Positions 27,850-39,900 of a stretch of 64,000 nucleotides of DNA are shown here, piece after piece. How positions within the stretch are numbered: position 1 is the first letter of the stretch; every line of letters starts with the position of its first letter. Origin of the DNA: Himantopus leucocephalus (lineage: Eukaryota; Chordata; Aves; Charadriiformes; Recurvirostridae); assembly GCA_003993805.1 (NCBI GenBank), contig RSEF01000017.1, positions 7,526,431 through 7,590,430 of the forward strand, read 5' to 3'. Both the position numbers and the translations under genes were made by a program. The notes under the pieces are model-generated. The model made no database searches and was not told the DNA's origin. It saw nothing but the letters and a program-made list of their open reading frames with translations.

Positions 27850-29940
27850 GTGACAGGCGGCTTTTACCTCAGGTTTTTCGCCTCCTTGCTGTGGTGACCC
27901 CGGCTGGGGCAGCGGGGCAATGGGGATCCGTGTCTGGCAGGAGAGCGTCAGCGAAGGCTGCCTGGTGCTCCTCCCTGGTCCCATGGGCAGCGGGTTCAAA
28001 GGCAGCGTGGAGGAACTGCCCCTTGGAAGGACTTCAGTCCAGAAATACCTTTTAATTTGTTCTCTCATTAACGATGATGGAAATGAATGCAGTAGAGCAA
28101 GGCAGGCACTCCTGTCCCAAAAAACTCTGCCCAGCCATAAGATATGAGCAGCCTCGCGAGGCAAATGTGGTCCCCGCTTGGGCCAAAAAGAGCTTCAGGT
28201 GAACATGATGTGAGCAGTGTTCCTGCCCAGAAATTGGCACTAAAGAGGGTGTTGTAGAAGTTGCTATGCAGTGCAGTTCCTCTGCCCAGGGGATCTTCTA
28301 TAGCTTGGGAGACGTGGTCTCCTCACACACAAGGACGGACCGTTCTCCCTTCAACTCTCTTTCCCCGTCCTGTGACGAACTCACAGTGGTGTCTGTCAGT
28401 GCGGCATTTCGCAATGAAAGGCCAGACTGTGGGTGTGCATGCATTTATTTCTTAGGGACAGTCCAGCACATTGCAAAAATGGCGCGCACACATAAATATA
28501 CACGTGTGAGAGTGTGTGTGTGTGTATAACCTGTATGTGGGACAAGCACCTGGGCATTTGCTGGCCTCTTGGAAGTGCACTCTAGCTTATTCATGGGTCA
28601 CCTGTCGTGTGCTGTCACCCTGCGTGTCCTTGCCCACAAAGGGAAAGTGGCTTTAGAGGGATTTTGCAGCACATTTCCCTGGTGCCGGCAATGCCTCAGG
28701 AGGAACAGTCCCCACCTCTCCCCAGGTCACAGGAACGGCGTAAGGCCTGGCACCCGGCTGGCTGCTCGCGAGAGATGTGTCTGATCTCAAACAGCCATCG
28801 AGAGTAATGCGGAGGGAGGAAATGCACCAACAGCTTTCTGGACCGTGTGTGATGTTCCTACAGTCTACCTGCGCTGCTATCGAAGTTGCCAGGCACTGAG
28901 CTACCAAAAGATGCACCAGCGCTGCTGAAAACCATCGTCTGGTTGTCAGATCCCCTCCTTTCCTGCGTATCAAAGTATTACACTCTACTCCTGACCCTTT
29001 GGTGTCTCGTCTCATCTTCCCTGCAGCATGCTTTTTCTGGCTAGAGACAGCAGGCCAATGCCCTCCACTTCTCTCCTTACAGCCTCTCGCATGGAGGAGC
29101 CCACACTCCTTCCTGACATTAGCAAACTCCCACTCACAGCGACTCACCGGGCAGCCGGGGCATTACTCTGGTGAGTTTGGTTTTTCTTTCTCCGTCAGTC
29201 AGACAAGTACACGCGTGCGCACATACACACACATACACAAATAGCTCTTCTAACTTGCTTCCCGCCCATGCAAACCTCAGTGTCCTCCATGAGAGAAGCT
29301 ACAGGTCAGCCAGATTTCCAAAGAGTACCTCTGATTTGGGCTTTTTACATTCAGCACTACTCTGCAGCACTGCGCTGCTTCACACCCGTCAGCTGAGGAG
29401 GAAGCGGAGAGCGAACCAGCTTGTACTATATGCTGTTGATGCACAGTAACAACAAGCACCCAAAGGCATTAATGTTGCCCTTCAGGAGATCGGGCAGTGT
29501 GGGATCCCCTCACTTTCAGTGACTCATGCAGCCACCTACAACCCCCACCATCAGCAGGTGACTCATGCAGGCTTGTCCAGGTCAGCGTTATGCACACCTG
29601 CCGCTGTAATAAGCAGTTCTCCGAAGGTCTCTTGTGCATCTCCAAGGCAACAATCCAAGGCCAAGGGAATAGATGCACCAATTAAAGAAAAAACTAATGC
29701 AACCTGTTGTGGAGATCAAAGGGCCAAAGTAAACAAATGAAAGACAGTTCTCCATTCATTACCAGGTGCGTATGCTGCAGCCCCCACAAACTCGTGGGTT
29801 TTCCACCTGTGCCCAGCAGTGTGCTGAGGCCAATTCTATGGAGCTTTGCAAGTCTCATGGCTCAGGACTGCCCTGGGGCTGGGCTTCTCTTTTCTGTTCA
29901 GAGCTGGGCACGATCTGAGTAGTGAAAGGACATAGTCTGT
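27850..29940. other. Intergenic, no gene recognised
   Basis: This lies beyond the CpG island, upstream of PRRC2B. It has a short TG-rich stretch at about 28500-28527 and nothing else I can name. The open frames here are short and match no family I know. Confidence 0.6.
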
Positions 29941-29945
29941 CCCTT

Positions 29946-30206
29946 ACCACCAAAGGGAAGAGTGTGGCTCCATGACATCCTGGCCCGTGGGGGCACCATC
30001 AGACCTTGGCATAAGGTGACACATTCCTGTGCTGCTCTTCAAAAGACCTGCACCATCTTTCACCTGCTTGTGTGTNACCACCAAAGGGAAGAGTGTGGCT
30101 CCACGACATCCTGGCCCATGGGGGCACCATCAGACCTTGGCATAAGGTGACGCATTCCTGTGCTGCTCTTCAAAAGACCTGCACCATCTTTCACCTGCTT
30201 GTGTGT
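29946..30206. repeat. 130-bp direct duplication joined by one N (assembly overlap)
   Basis: Copy one is 29946-30075 and copy two is 30077-30206. The two are the same length and differ at only about three single bases, with a single N at 30076 between them. This is the pattern left when two contigs with overlapping ends, perhaps from different haplotypes, are abutted instead of merged. It is probably not a biological repeat. Confidence 0.85.
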
Positions 30207-30374
30207 AAACCAGAACAACTGGTGTAAGATGAGAGCTGGTGGGATTAGACCCGCAACAGACTGTGAGGGAGGAGTGCCGACAGCNTGCTTGTGTGTAAAC
30301 CAGAACAACTGGTGTAAGATGAGAGCTGGTGGGATTAGACCCACAACAGACTGTGAGGGAGGAGTGCCGACAGC
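30196..30374. repeat. 89-bp direct duplication joined by one N (assembly overlap)
   Basis: Copy one is 30196-30284 and copy two is 30286-30374, with an N at 30285. I see one base difference (ACCCGCAAC against ACCCACAAC). As with the neighbouring duplication, the likeliest reading is an unmerged contig overlap. Confidence 0.85.
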
Positions 30375-30798
30375 GAGAAGAGATTTGGGCAGAGACTGAT
30401 GAACAGGTTTCACTTGGATGAAGTTCAATGCACAGCTCTACGCAGGATCCGTTCTGGGATGACTGCTCGCCCACTCTGATTTTTGACCTGTTCCAGAGAG
30501 CTGAGCAAATTATCCCCTGGACAAGAGAGTCAAACTCTCTTGCAGCAGGAAGAGTCCTGCGTCCTCTTCTCAGGATTAATTACAAGTGAGAGCAGAAACC
30601 CTACTGTGTGCTTCATCCTTTCACTAATGAAGGATCCCATCACATAGAAAATAACCACTGCAGAGGGCTTACAGCCTTACTATAGAATTTGCATCTACAG
30701 AAATGACTTGTGGTCTAAGGCTTCCTAGAAATAATATAATTACTATTATATTCTACAGCTTCCACAAAAATTTGCTCTGAATCCATAAATCCCTGACC

Positions 30799-30898
30799 NN
30801 NNNNNNNNNNNNNNNNNNNNNNNNNNNNNNNNNNNNNNNNNNNNNNNNNNNNNNNNNNNNNNNNNNNNNNNNNNNNNNNNNNNNNNNNNNNNNNNNNN
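30799..30898. other. Assembly gap (100 N)
   Basis: Exactly 100 N, the conventional placeholder for a gap of unknown size. It cuts the 3' side of a minus-strand CR1 copy, so the missing sequence includes at least the CR1 3' end. Confidence 0.98.
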
Positions 30899-31070
30899 CT
30901 TCTTCCAGTTTGAAGCCATCCCCCCTCATCCTATCACTACAGGCCCATGTAAAAAGTCCCTCCCCAGCTCTCCGGTTGGCCCCCGTTACGGACTGGAAGA
31001 TCACTATAAGGTCTCCCCGGAGCCTTCTCTTCTCTAGGCTGAACACCCCCAACTCTCATCCCATTCTCAC
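30899..31070 (-). mobile_element. CR1 LINE fragment, cut by the assembly gap
   Basis: On the minus strand this encodes the same CR1 ORF2 C-terminal segment as the copy at 6221 (VFSLEKRRLRGDLIVIFQSV, then GANRRAGEGLFTWACSD). It stops where the Ns begin. The 5' limit near 31070 is where similarity to the other copy fades. Confidence 0.9.
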
Positions 31071-33250
31071 TCTCCACCAAATCTCACCATCGAGGCAGGA
31101 CAAAGCCACCGACTGCAGTTCCTCCCTACTGCAGAGGAGACTGGGTGTCCCCAGCTGTGGTCTTATTTGCTATTTCCCCCCTTCCCCCCCCCCTTTTTTT
31201 TTTCCTCCCCTAATTTCCCAGATTAAAGCAGATTCAAGTAGTTAGTTATTGCTCCTTGTAGCTGCTGGATCAGGTAGAGGCTGTTCCTTTTCTTTATTCC
31301 TTTGTGGCCCATGGGAGAGACAGCCTCTGTATAAAAGCGAGATGCCATTGAAGCGTTTCTGTTTGCCAGACTATTGTTTGTCCTTTTAAAGTCTGCAGAC
31401 CCACGCCATTCTTCATGAGCGAATGCTGGCTGCCTGAAGGACAAACCAAAATGACTATTTAAGGCACTAAAAAAGGAAATCATTTAAAACAGAGCTGATT
31501 AAAAGGAAGAAACTATTCTTCCAATGAGAAGTGAATTGCTTTCAGCTGGCTTTAGCGCTGAGCTTTGCCTGCAATGAGAACCAAATACCAGTTGCCTGAT
31601 ACTGCAAGTATTTTGGAGGCACTTCATCAGCCATGACTTCAGTTTTTCCTTGTGTGTAACTGCAAAACAAGACTACTGCTCCTGCTCATCCTGGTTTGGT
31701 GATTTTTCCTTTGGCTCTGCTGTTCAGAAGCTAACAAGGCTGTTCTTAGGGCAGCTTTTAAAGCCCAAACTCTTTCTTACCACATCCACTTGGAAGCCCT
31801 CGCACAGCCTTGGTTGCCTAAATAGCAAGAGGTTCAAGAAAAATTCAAGGAGCACCACGCATCTTTCTCACAACGTGAGTTTGTGTTCTTGAAAAGACTC
31901 TAAAGGTTGTTGGTGACGTGCTGACTTTTCAGCACGCTCAGAAAGGAGGAGAAAACAGGGGAGATGGACATGCAAGCGCTGAAGTTTTGCCAGGCAAAGA
32001 CCTGCTTTTTTCAATGCCACACTCGCTTCCCGAACACACAGAACAACACTGCTAAGAGCATCCGCTTTTCTAGTTAGCGCCTTTGTTTGCACTGTCAAAG
32101 CCCCCTTTTTCAAAGAGGTTAGGAAAAAAAAAAATCAAGATAAATAAGTGAATCCAGTTATTTGACGTAGGATCCTAGAAGGCATATCTCAAAACACGGG
32201 GAATATTTCTGAGGAAGCCAACACATGCCTGTGTTAGATCAGCCTGTCTGACTTTTATGACGATTCATAGGCAGATCACTGGATTCACGCAAATGCATAA
32301 CAGTCTTATTTCACTCTAAATCTGAAAATCAGCAATTATCCCAAACAACACCAGAGCCAAACCTCTGCAGAGCCGATCTGGATATTTTAGCAACAAACCC
32401 CACTCTCTTTTGAAAATGCCATTTCATTCACTCTAGTATGTCCTGTCATGAAAACTGCAGCCTACTTTGGGGACAAACTCAGCCAAACATTTGAGCCTGG
32501 AGTTAGCCACAGGACCTGCACTGGCAAAGAGGGAGAAACCTCCCCGTGATGGAAAACAAGGACAGGCAAATCCGTACTTCACCCAAATTTATTGAAGGAG
32601 TTTTAAGCTACTTTAAAGTCCAGATTTAAACTAACACATAATTTTGTGTCCTACCTTGAAACCCTTGTAATGACTACAGATGCGGCAGGAATGTAAGTTC
32701 ACGGACATGTCTGGGTTCGCGGTTCCAACCTTCAATCACAACCATCTGATCCCTCCGCTCCATGCCTTCATTGCGAGACAGCTGTTGTTTCACAGTTCAA
32801 AAATATCTCGCTTCTCCCCGCCAAAGGGAACCATCAGATGCTTCTGAGTGGGATGAAGCTGATGCGAATAAGTGATTTTAGTAGAACTGCAACCCCTGCT
32901 GTAAGCAAGCAGACTCTGGCTGTCCCTGACAAGCACGGCTTTGATCTGTGATGGGATGATCACAGCCCGGCCAGCGTGTGAATCCTGCACGCGTGCAGAG
33001 ACAGAAATGGTAACTTGGAATTAACAGAGGCTGCAGGATTCACTTCCAGAGCCCCCAAGCAAAGACCATTGTTCGGAACATCTCCAGAGTTGCAGCATTC
33101 CCTTTTTCTTGGAAAATTTATGAAATAATGCTATGCTTTAGCGAGGGTTTGTTCTCATGACTACATTTGTCCCTTCTGTCTCATGAGATGACACGCAGTC
33201 CCTTTTGAGTTCAGTCTCCTCTTTAATTATTAACACGATTCCTAAATATT
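31071..33250. other. Intergenic, no gene recognised
   Basis: Apart from C and T homopolymers at about 31177-31203, I see no repeat, exon or RNA gene here. Confidence 0.6.
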
Positions 33251-33259
33251 TCAGTGGGC

Positions 33260-33900
33260 GCTAACTATCCCTGCTCAGGAAAACGCAGCCTCAGCCCAAG
33301 AAGATCCAGCCGCCGAAGGCCCCCCGTTCCCGGTGCCCCGCTGGGGAGTCCCGTGGGAACAGCTGCGAGGCACGGCGTGTCGCTTCCCACGGGGGGAACG
33401 CCTCCCAGGGCACAGATCCCACGGGAATGACACGGGCACAGGCTGTCACACGGCCCGGGCCACTGCTGTCCGAGGGGCTCCCGGGGGCTGCTCCGGGCCG
33501 CCCTCCCGGGGCCGGGGATCCCGGGGAGCGGCGACATCCTCCCGTGTCCCCACTAGAGGGAGCGACAAATCCAGCCCTGGGAGCCGGCGGCGGGCGAGCT
33601 CCGGCCCGAGTCTCCCCGGCGCCGGGACCGGTGTGTCGCCCCCGCGGAGCCCCGGGAGCTCCGGGAGCTGCATCCCGCGGGCGGGGACCCGGCAGCAGCC
33701 AGCCCCGTCCCCTGCATCTCTCCCCGGGAGCAAAGGGGCTGTGCCGGGGGGGAGCAGCCCAGCTTACCTGCTGTGCGGTGGTCCCACGCATACCACCGGT
33801 ACTCGGAGGGGAGGCCGAGGCGTCGAGTAGCTGCTGCACCGCGTGAGAGCGGCTTTTGCCTGGTGCTGTGGGCTGAAACTCCTTCACCCGCTGCAGGGCC
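33260..33900. promoter_or_regulatory. CpG-rich block, possible CpG island
   Basis: About 640 bp is strongly enriched in CpG compared with the flanking DNA and resembles an unmethylated island. It lies about 6 kb upstream of the PRRC2B promoter. It could be an alternative promoter, a promoter for a noncoding RNA, or simply GC-rich avian DNA. The minus strand carries an exon-like segment at its right end. Confidence 0.5.
33768..33890 (-). other. Orphan exon-like segment, 123 nt, function unknown
   Basis: On the minus strand a long pyrimidine tract ending ggccctgcag gives a strong acceptor before 33890, and CACAGCAG|gtaagc gives a strong donor at 33768. The enclosed 123 nt is a multiple of three and is open in two frames. 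One frame reads RVKEFQPTAPGKSRSHAVQQ and onward. I recognise no protein family. It could be an alternative upstream exon of PRRC2B, an exon of a noncoding RNA, or chance. Confidence 0.3.
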
Positions 33901-33919
33901 AAAACGCGGGGGGACATGG

Positions 33920-36900
33920 GGAGAGAGGAGGTAATGGGAAATGGGGTCGAGGAAGTTGGAGGGGATGGTGAAAGAAAGGGGAGAGCGCTGGGAGAGAAAT
34001 GAGGAAGCAGAAGGGGATGACAGAGCTACAGGGAGAAAAGGGAAGGGGCCACACTGATGAAATAAATCCATGTTGCAGAGAAGTTCCCTTTTCTATCCAC
34101 ATGGCCTCACAATGGGGCACAGCGGGATGGAAACAGCCACATCAGTGATGGGGAGCCCGAGTGCGCTGTCTCGGGACACAAAGCAGAGTCAAGGTGCTGG
34201 GGCGGCCCAGGGTACAGGTAGGGAAGTCAGTGCTGTCTCCTTCCCTGGGTCCAGTCCCTGTCCCCAGCTCTGGTCCCCACCAACGGCAGGGACAAGTCTG
34301 CATACTGGGCTCAGCAGGAGAGCAAGAGAGAAGGGCCAAGGATGGGGGAGAGGGAGGAGGCTGGAGGGGGGAATAAACCATGGATGGAGCCAGCAGGGCT
34401 CTGGGAGCTTCCCGTGAGCTGCAGGGCTGGAGAGGACGTGGCCTTCTTGGGGGGAGATGGGGAGGTCGGAGGAGCTTGGAGCACTGCTCCTAGTGCCCGG
34501 AGATTTACAATGGTGAGAGCGAAGCTTCAAACTCCCCACCGGGGTGTTGCAGAGCAGGTTCCCAGCATGAACGGCCGCAGCACGTGAGGGTCTGTGAGCA
34601 GAGAAGGAAGAGCAGGAGGGAAGGAAGAGAGAAGGGGAAGGAATCAGTGCTATAGCCAGGGCTGCCCCAGGCCTGGAGGGAAGCTCCTGCTTTGCTATTT
34701 AAAATCTGCCCAGGGAGTGCTAATGAACCTGGCTATAGAGCACCAGCCCTGGTAAACATAGCCTGGCTCATCCTCCCACCAAATCACCTTCCAGCTTTGC
34801 TGAGCCCCCTGGGGCCGGGGTTGTTTGTATAACATGGTGGGGATGGGGGTGTGCCACAGCCCACCCCGGGCAGGAGGGGACCTGGGTGGCTCTGGTCTGT
34901 GTGCCCCAGGGCTGGCAGTGACCCCAGTGCTCAGGGACCCACAGAAGGCTGCCTGCAGCCCGTGTGCGCCCCGTGGAACAGCCCAAACCCGGATTGCATC
35001 ATTGCTAGAGTTTTGCTGAACGTGCCATTCTTTCCTCCCAGGCTTCACATGTACCTGGAGGGTCTCTGAGGGACCTGTGACTCCTCTGCTTCACCCTCAC
35101 AATCCTAGGAAGAAGCATGAGCAGAGGCAAAGGCTGTGACCAAAGAAGAGGTTCAGCAGCGACAGATGGAAACCTGGTGGCTGGCAGACCCCGTCCTGTC
35201 CAAATGGACGTGGGGGCCAGGTGCCACCGGGGTCTGCAGCAGCCTGGGGACACTCGCTGTGTCCCAGCCCAGGGAAGGGGCAGGCGGCAGTACTGATGCC
35301 ATGGTCCAGGAAGCCCAACTCACCTGCCCTGCAGCTTGGACCAGGGCTGATTTTAGGTACAAGAAAACAGAGGGCCTGGGACAAGGGTGCGATGAGGCTA
35401 ATTTTAGGAGCACCAGGAGCCTCTCCTGCGCTGGCGGGAGGTGCATGCGCCTCGGGGTATCTCCAGGCCCCTCCACAACCCTCGCACCACTTCTGCCCGG
35501 CCCCGTGGGTGGTGATGGGGTGTGGGGGCCGGCAGGAAGGAGCCCCTGACCTTGCCCGGGGTGTGCGTCTCACCTCGGAGGAGAGACAGGCGATGCCAGG
35601 GCTGGCAGGCGCTGTGGCGGGAGCACAGCCAGGGGGTTATTAATAACCTGCTGAGTCAGGGGGGGCTCTTGGGTTTCAGGATCACAAGACACAGACGCCG
35701 AGCGGCTCAGATGGATCCCCCCCGTTCCTACTTTTTACATTGACAGGGACAACTGCTAAGCTGGGGTGGGGGCTGCAGCCGGAGCTGGGTGCCTTTGGGC
35801 CTCGCAGGGCAGCCTGGCCCCATCCTGACAGTCACTGCACCCAGCAGGGACACAGGGCAAGGACTGGAGCTGCGAGGTGCCCAAAATATGAGAACTGCCC
35901 TAAAGGAAGTAAGCAAGGAAGGCTGGGGCAGAGACACACAGCACTGATCAGCTATGTCAGGATGTAGCAGCTATACCAGCCCTGTTCCTGTCAGCGTAAT
36001 CAAATCACATCATGGGGAGAGAAATGAGCGCCATGGGCTTCACTGTCAGTCCTGCTTCCATGCAAGATCCTCTCTGCAACCCCAAAATGCTGTGAGTGGG
36101 GCTGGTGTCCTGCTGCCCCTCAAAGGAATGGAGCCAAGGACCTTGTAAGATGCAGAGAATTTGGAGGATCTTGCAGCACACACATCACAGTGTCATATTG
36201 AAAGAGTTTTGCAAGGGAGGAAAAGCCTCAGGGGATGGGTCAGCTCTAGCTAGCACGGGACTGGATCAGACCTCCCAGACAGCGTGTTGTCCCATCCTGG
36301 CTGCCACAGGGTCACCTGTGTTTCCGCTGAAGCACTCAGCATCATCACACAGACAGGCTGAGTTCTACTCTGGGATGGCGATTCCTTATGCATCGCTATG
36401 GAAAAGTAGTCGGTGATGTGGAACAGATTAACTTTCAGATGCAGCAGCCCGTGGTAGCAGCGTGCATTGCCAACGTATAGTTTCTCTAGCAGCTACCGTG
36501 CAAGAGCGGCTGGAGAGGCAAGAGCCAAGTCCGAGCCCAGCCCTCAGTGGTGCTGTCAGGGCAGGGGAGGTGCAGGGACCCCTCGCACACATGTGAGCAC
36601 CCATCGCTCGCTGGTCTGTGTGCCGGGATCCGGACACTCACACCTAGAGCTCTCTAGGGCCACGCAACCCACCGGCTTGGGGTTGCTCTCCTGTAGTTTT
36701 ACCTGGCCCCGCTCCCCTTTCCCCCATCCTACCCCTGGTTGCGCTGGGGCGCAGTTGCCTGTCGGGAGGGAGAGCACCCCTGCTTTTGCTGGCAGCGTGC
36801 TCCCTCCAGGCTGGCACCCTGCACCGCCGTCTATTTTTCCACCCAGGACAGTACCAAAATAAGTCTGTCTCACCCCTCCTCAGCAGCTGTTACGGACATC

Positions 36901-39900
36901 ACCCCGGCCACACTGGTTTTCCCTGTCCCCTCTGCTGTCACAGCACTCAAACCCCGGCATCTGCTATTGCTGTTGCTGTAGCTGCCACTTGCAGTGGCTG
37001 AAATAAGTGAAGTGCTGAAGCTTTGCTCGACTTCTGTGTCTCCGGAGAGGTCTCATTTCGTTGTATCAGGCTGTCTGAGCAGCCGAGCCCCATTCATTTC
37101 AATTAGCCCGATAGCTCAAATCCTATTTACCTTTATGGATGTGTTAGCATCTTGCTGCTTCCCACACCGAGTCCAGATTAAAGGGGGAGCGAGGAATATG
37201 TGCCGTGCGATATCACACGCTGGCTGTTAACCCTCGCTGCACCCCTTGCGAGGCCGACCCACGGCAGTATATTTCCTGCAATGAGTAAACTGAGACTCAG
37301 ATAAAGCCGTATCGAAGGGACACGGTGTACCTCACAGAGCTGGGAGCAGCCTGCAGCATTAACCCACACATCAGCGAGGAACCCAGTCTATGCCTTTTGG
37401 TTTTAAACAAACACTTTACGTTTTAGGTGATGCATCTTTTAGCAGATAAAAGACAGAAAAGCCCAGAAAGGCTCTAGTCCCTCAAGTCTCCTTTTTGACT
37501 AGGTGCTCCCTCCCATAGGGACCTGTCCTGAGGTCCATGTACCTCACTTGGATTTTAACAATCATTTACCATCGCAACACATTCCAGCACTTAAATAAGC
37601 TCCTTGAGAGGGAGAGATAAGGTATCAGCTTTCCGGTTCATCTTGCCAGTCTGTCTGCAGCAGATAAGCATGTTGGGCAGCAGGAAAAAGGTTATCTAGA
37701 AAGGAAGCCGAGCAACGGTTGCTGTTATTGCAGGAGGCTTTGAAAAAAAGTAACCCCACCAGGAATCCCACAACCCATACAAGCCCTTCCCGGCGGGATG
37801 TGATTGATGGTTGGAGTCCAGCTGTGCCTTCCTCCCGGGGTGGGAGGCATCTTCCCGTATGGCGGAGGGGAGAGCTGTCGAGACGGCCGTGCTCTCCCAG
37901 GGAAGGTCACGATCGGAGGCAGGTGCCCGAAAACCTGTTGCTTTCCCTCTCTCGCTCGTCTCTCCTGCCCTGCCCCTGCTCCCAGGAGCTGCAAAAGGAG
38001 GGGTTTGCTTTACTGGCCCTGCTGCCCCTTCAGCACATTTTGAATGTTTTTGGGCTGAGGAGTCTGCAAGAGGGAACTTCTCTGCCCAAAACTGGGGCAC
38101 CGCTGTTCTGGGTTGTGCATGTGGTTCCTGGACACCAGCACTGATCTCCAACCGATCACCGAGGAGCAAGAGCGGGAAGGAGTTTCTGGCAGTCCCCGGC
38201 CTTTCTTAACCCAAGTATCACCTCACTTTTTGGGATGAGGGAGGGGAAACAAGCCACGCTGGGGGAATTTCGTTTACAACCTAGTGAAAAACATGCCTTT
38301 CCTTTGGAGGGCTGCTTGTTACTTGATCTTCCGGCCTGTGGTTTGTTTGCTTGTTTGCAGGTGAGGAAATGATGTCATCTAAAAAAAAGAGAAAAGCAGC
38401 CATTTTCAGTCAAATTCACAGACCCCCTTTCTGCCTTCTTGTGATCACCCGGGGACAAAAGACCCCACATCGCAGCAGCTCTGGCTCAGGAAATGTCCTG
38501 AATCGGGGACTGCAAAACAATAACTGGAGCAAATCCTGCCAGGAAGCGCTCTGAATCCGCCCCACCACCTTCTCTCCCCTCTGGAGCTTCCAGCCCCCTC
38601 CTGCCTCCCCTCCCAAGACATCCTCACCGCATCCCTCCACGTGCTCCTCTATTTTGCTGATTCCCATTAATCTGTGTTTTATATAACCCCTGGCTTGCGC
38701 TGGACACAAAAGCTATGCATTCCCATACTATTAACACACAACTTTAGGTTTAGGATTTAAAGCAAATAAACCCTCCCTCGCAGCCAGGGGATGCAAACCA
38801 GAACAAACCAGTGCTGGCAGCTCCAAGGTGCAGATCCCAGCTGGGAGAGGCCATCAGTGCTGGGTGCATCACAGCTCCTCGCAGTGGACCTGCACCCAGA
38901 TGTCAGAGGCTGAGTCCTTAATCACCATCACATCAAGCGCGTTTAACTATTGCACAGCTCCTTGGCTGGGAGCAAACATCACCGAACCGAACGCCCAGAG
39001 CACTGCAGCCTCTGGGCAAGTGTTTTGCGAACATCCATCATTGTACCTCTCAGCTTCTCTTCCCATTGCTCTTATTTTAATTAATCTCTGCAGGTCTGAC
39101 TTTCCAGCACTGGTGGTCTTGCACAAGGCTGCTGGTCCTGGGAGAAGTGAGAAAGGCAGAGAGGGTCCCCTGGGCGAGGGCGTATCAGAGGGATGGGGAC
39201 TCTGCAAGGACAGGGCAGTTTCTGGGGATTGGAAACCAGCTTCACCTGTTTGAAATTTGTTAGAAAAACTGGGAGAGATCCCTGTGCAATGCCCAGGTCC
39301 CCACACCCATCCCCATCCCCGTCCTCCGGAGAGGCTCAGAGGAACCACACTGTAAAGGGAAGAGCATCGGCATTTCCAGTGGCCCTGAGCCCCCGGGCCG
39401 GGACCGGCAGCATTTGCCGCTGGGCTGCCCGGGAGCCGCCTGGGCGCTTGAGCCAATTTGTTCCAACACCGCAATTAGCAGTTCATCATGGCCAAGCTGT
39501 GAAAAAAGCGGCTGTAATACCGCCCAGCCGGAGAGGCCTCCCCTGCTAAGAACCAGGGATTTTATGGGGGAAACCCTGCCCTGGGGGGGCTGGGGAAACC
39601 ACTGTCTCCCCCTTCCCCCGACCGTTCAGCATCTTCCCCCTGCAGCCAGCTCTGGCGCTGCTCAGCCCCGATCGGGTTAACGGTTTTCAAGTGACTCCTG
39701 TGATTAACTTTCCCTAAATCTCCAATTCTTCTTTGCCTTCTATTTTTATAAAAAGAAAAGGGGGGGCGGGGGGAGGCTGTATTTACAAGGGATTTCACTC
39801 AAATAATGAAATAAATGTGATCAGCCGAGGGACCGTTAATCCGCTTTGACTCTTGCGTCCTGGGGAACGAACGTGGAGATCTCTGCTGCCTCGGAGTCCC

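Noticed and set aside
29946..30374. A genuine local tandem duplication
   Set aside because: The single N at each junction, the equal copy lengths and near identity fit unmerged contig ends better.
33291..33917. A 208-codon minus-strand frame in the CpG-rich block
   Set aside because: Most of it lies past a strong splice donor and is low-complexity P/G/R/S. Only the 123-nt exon-like part is worth keeping as a candidate.
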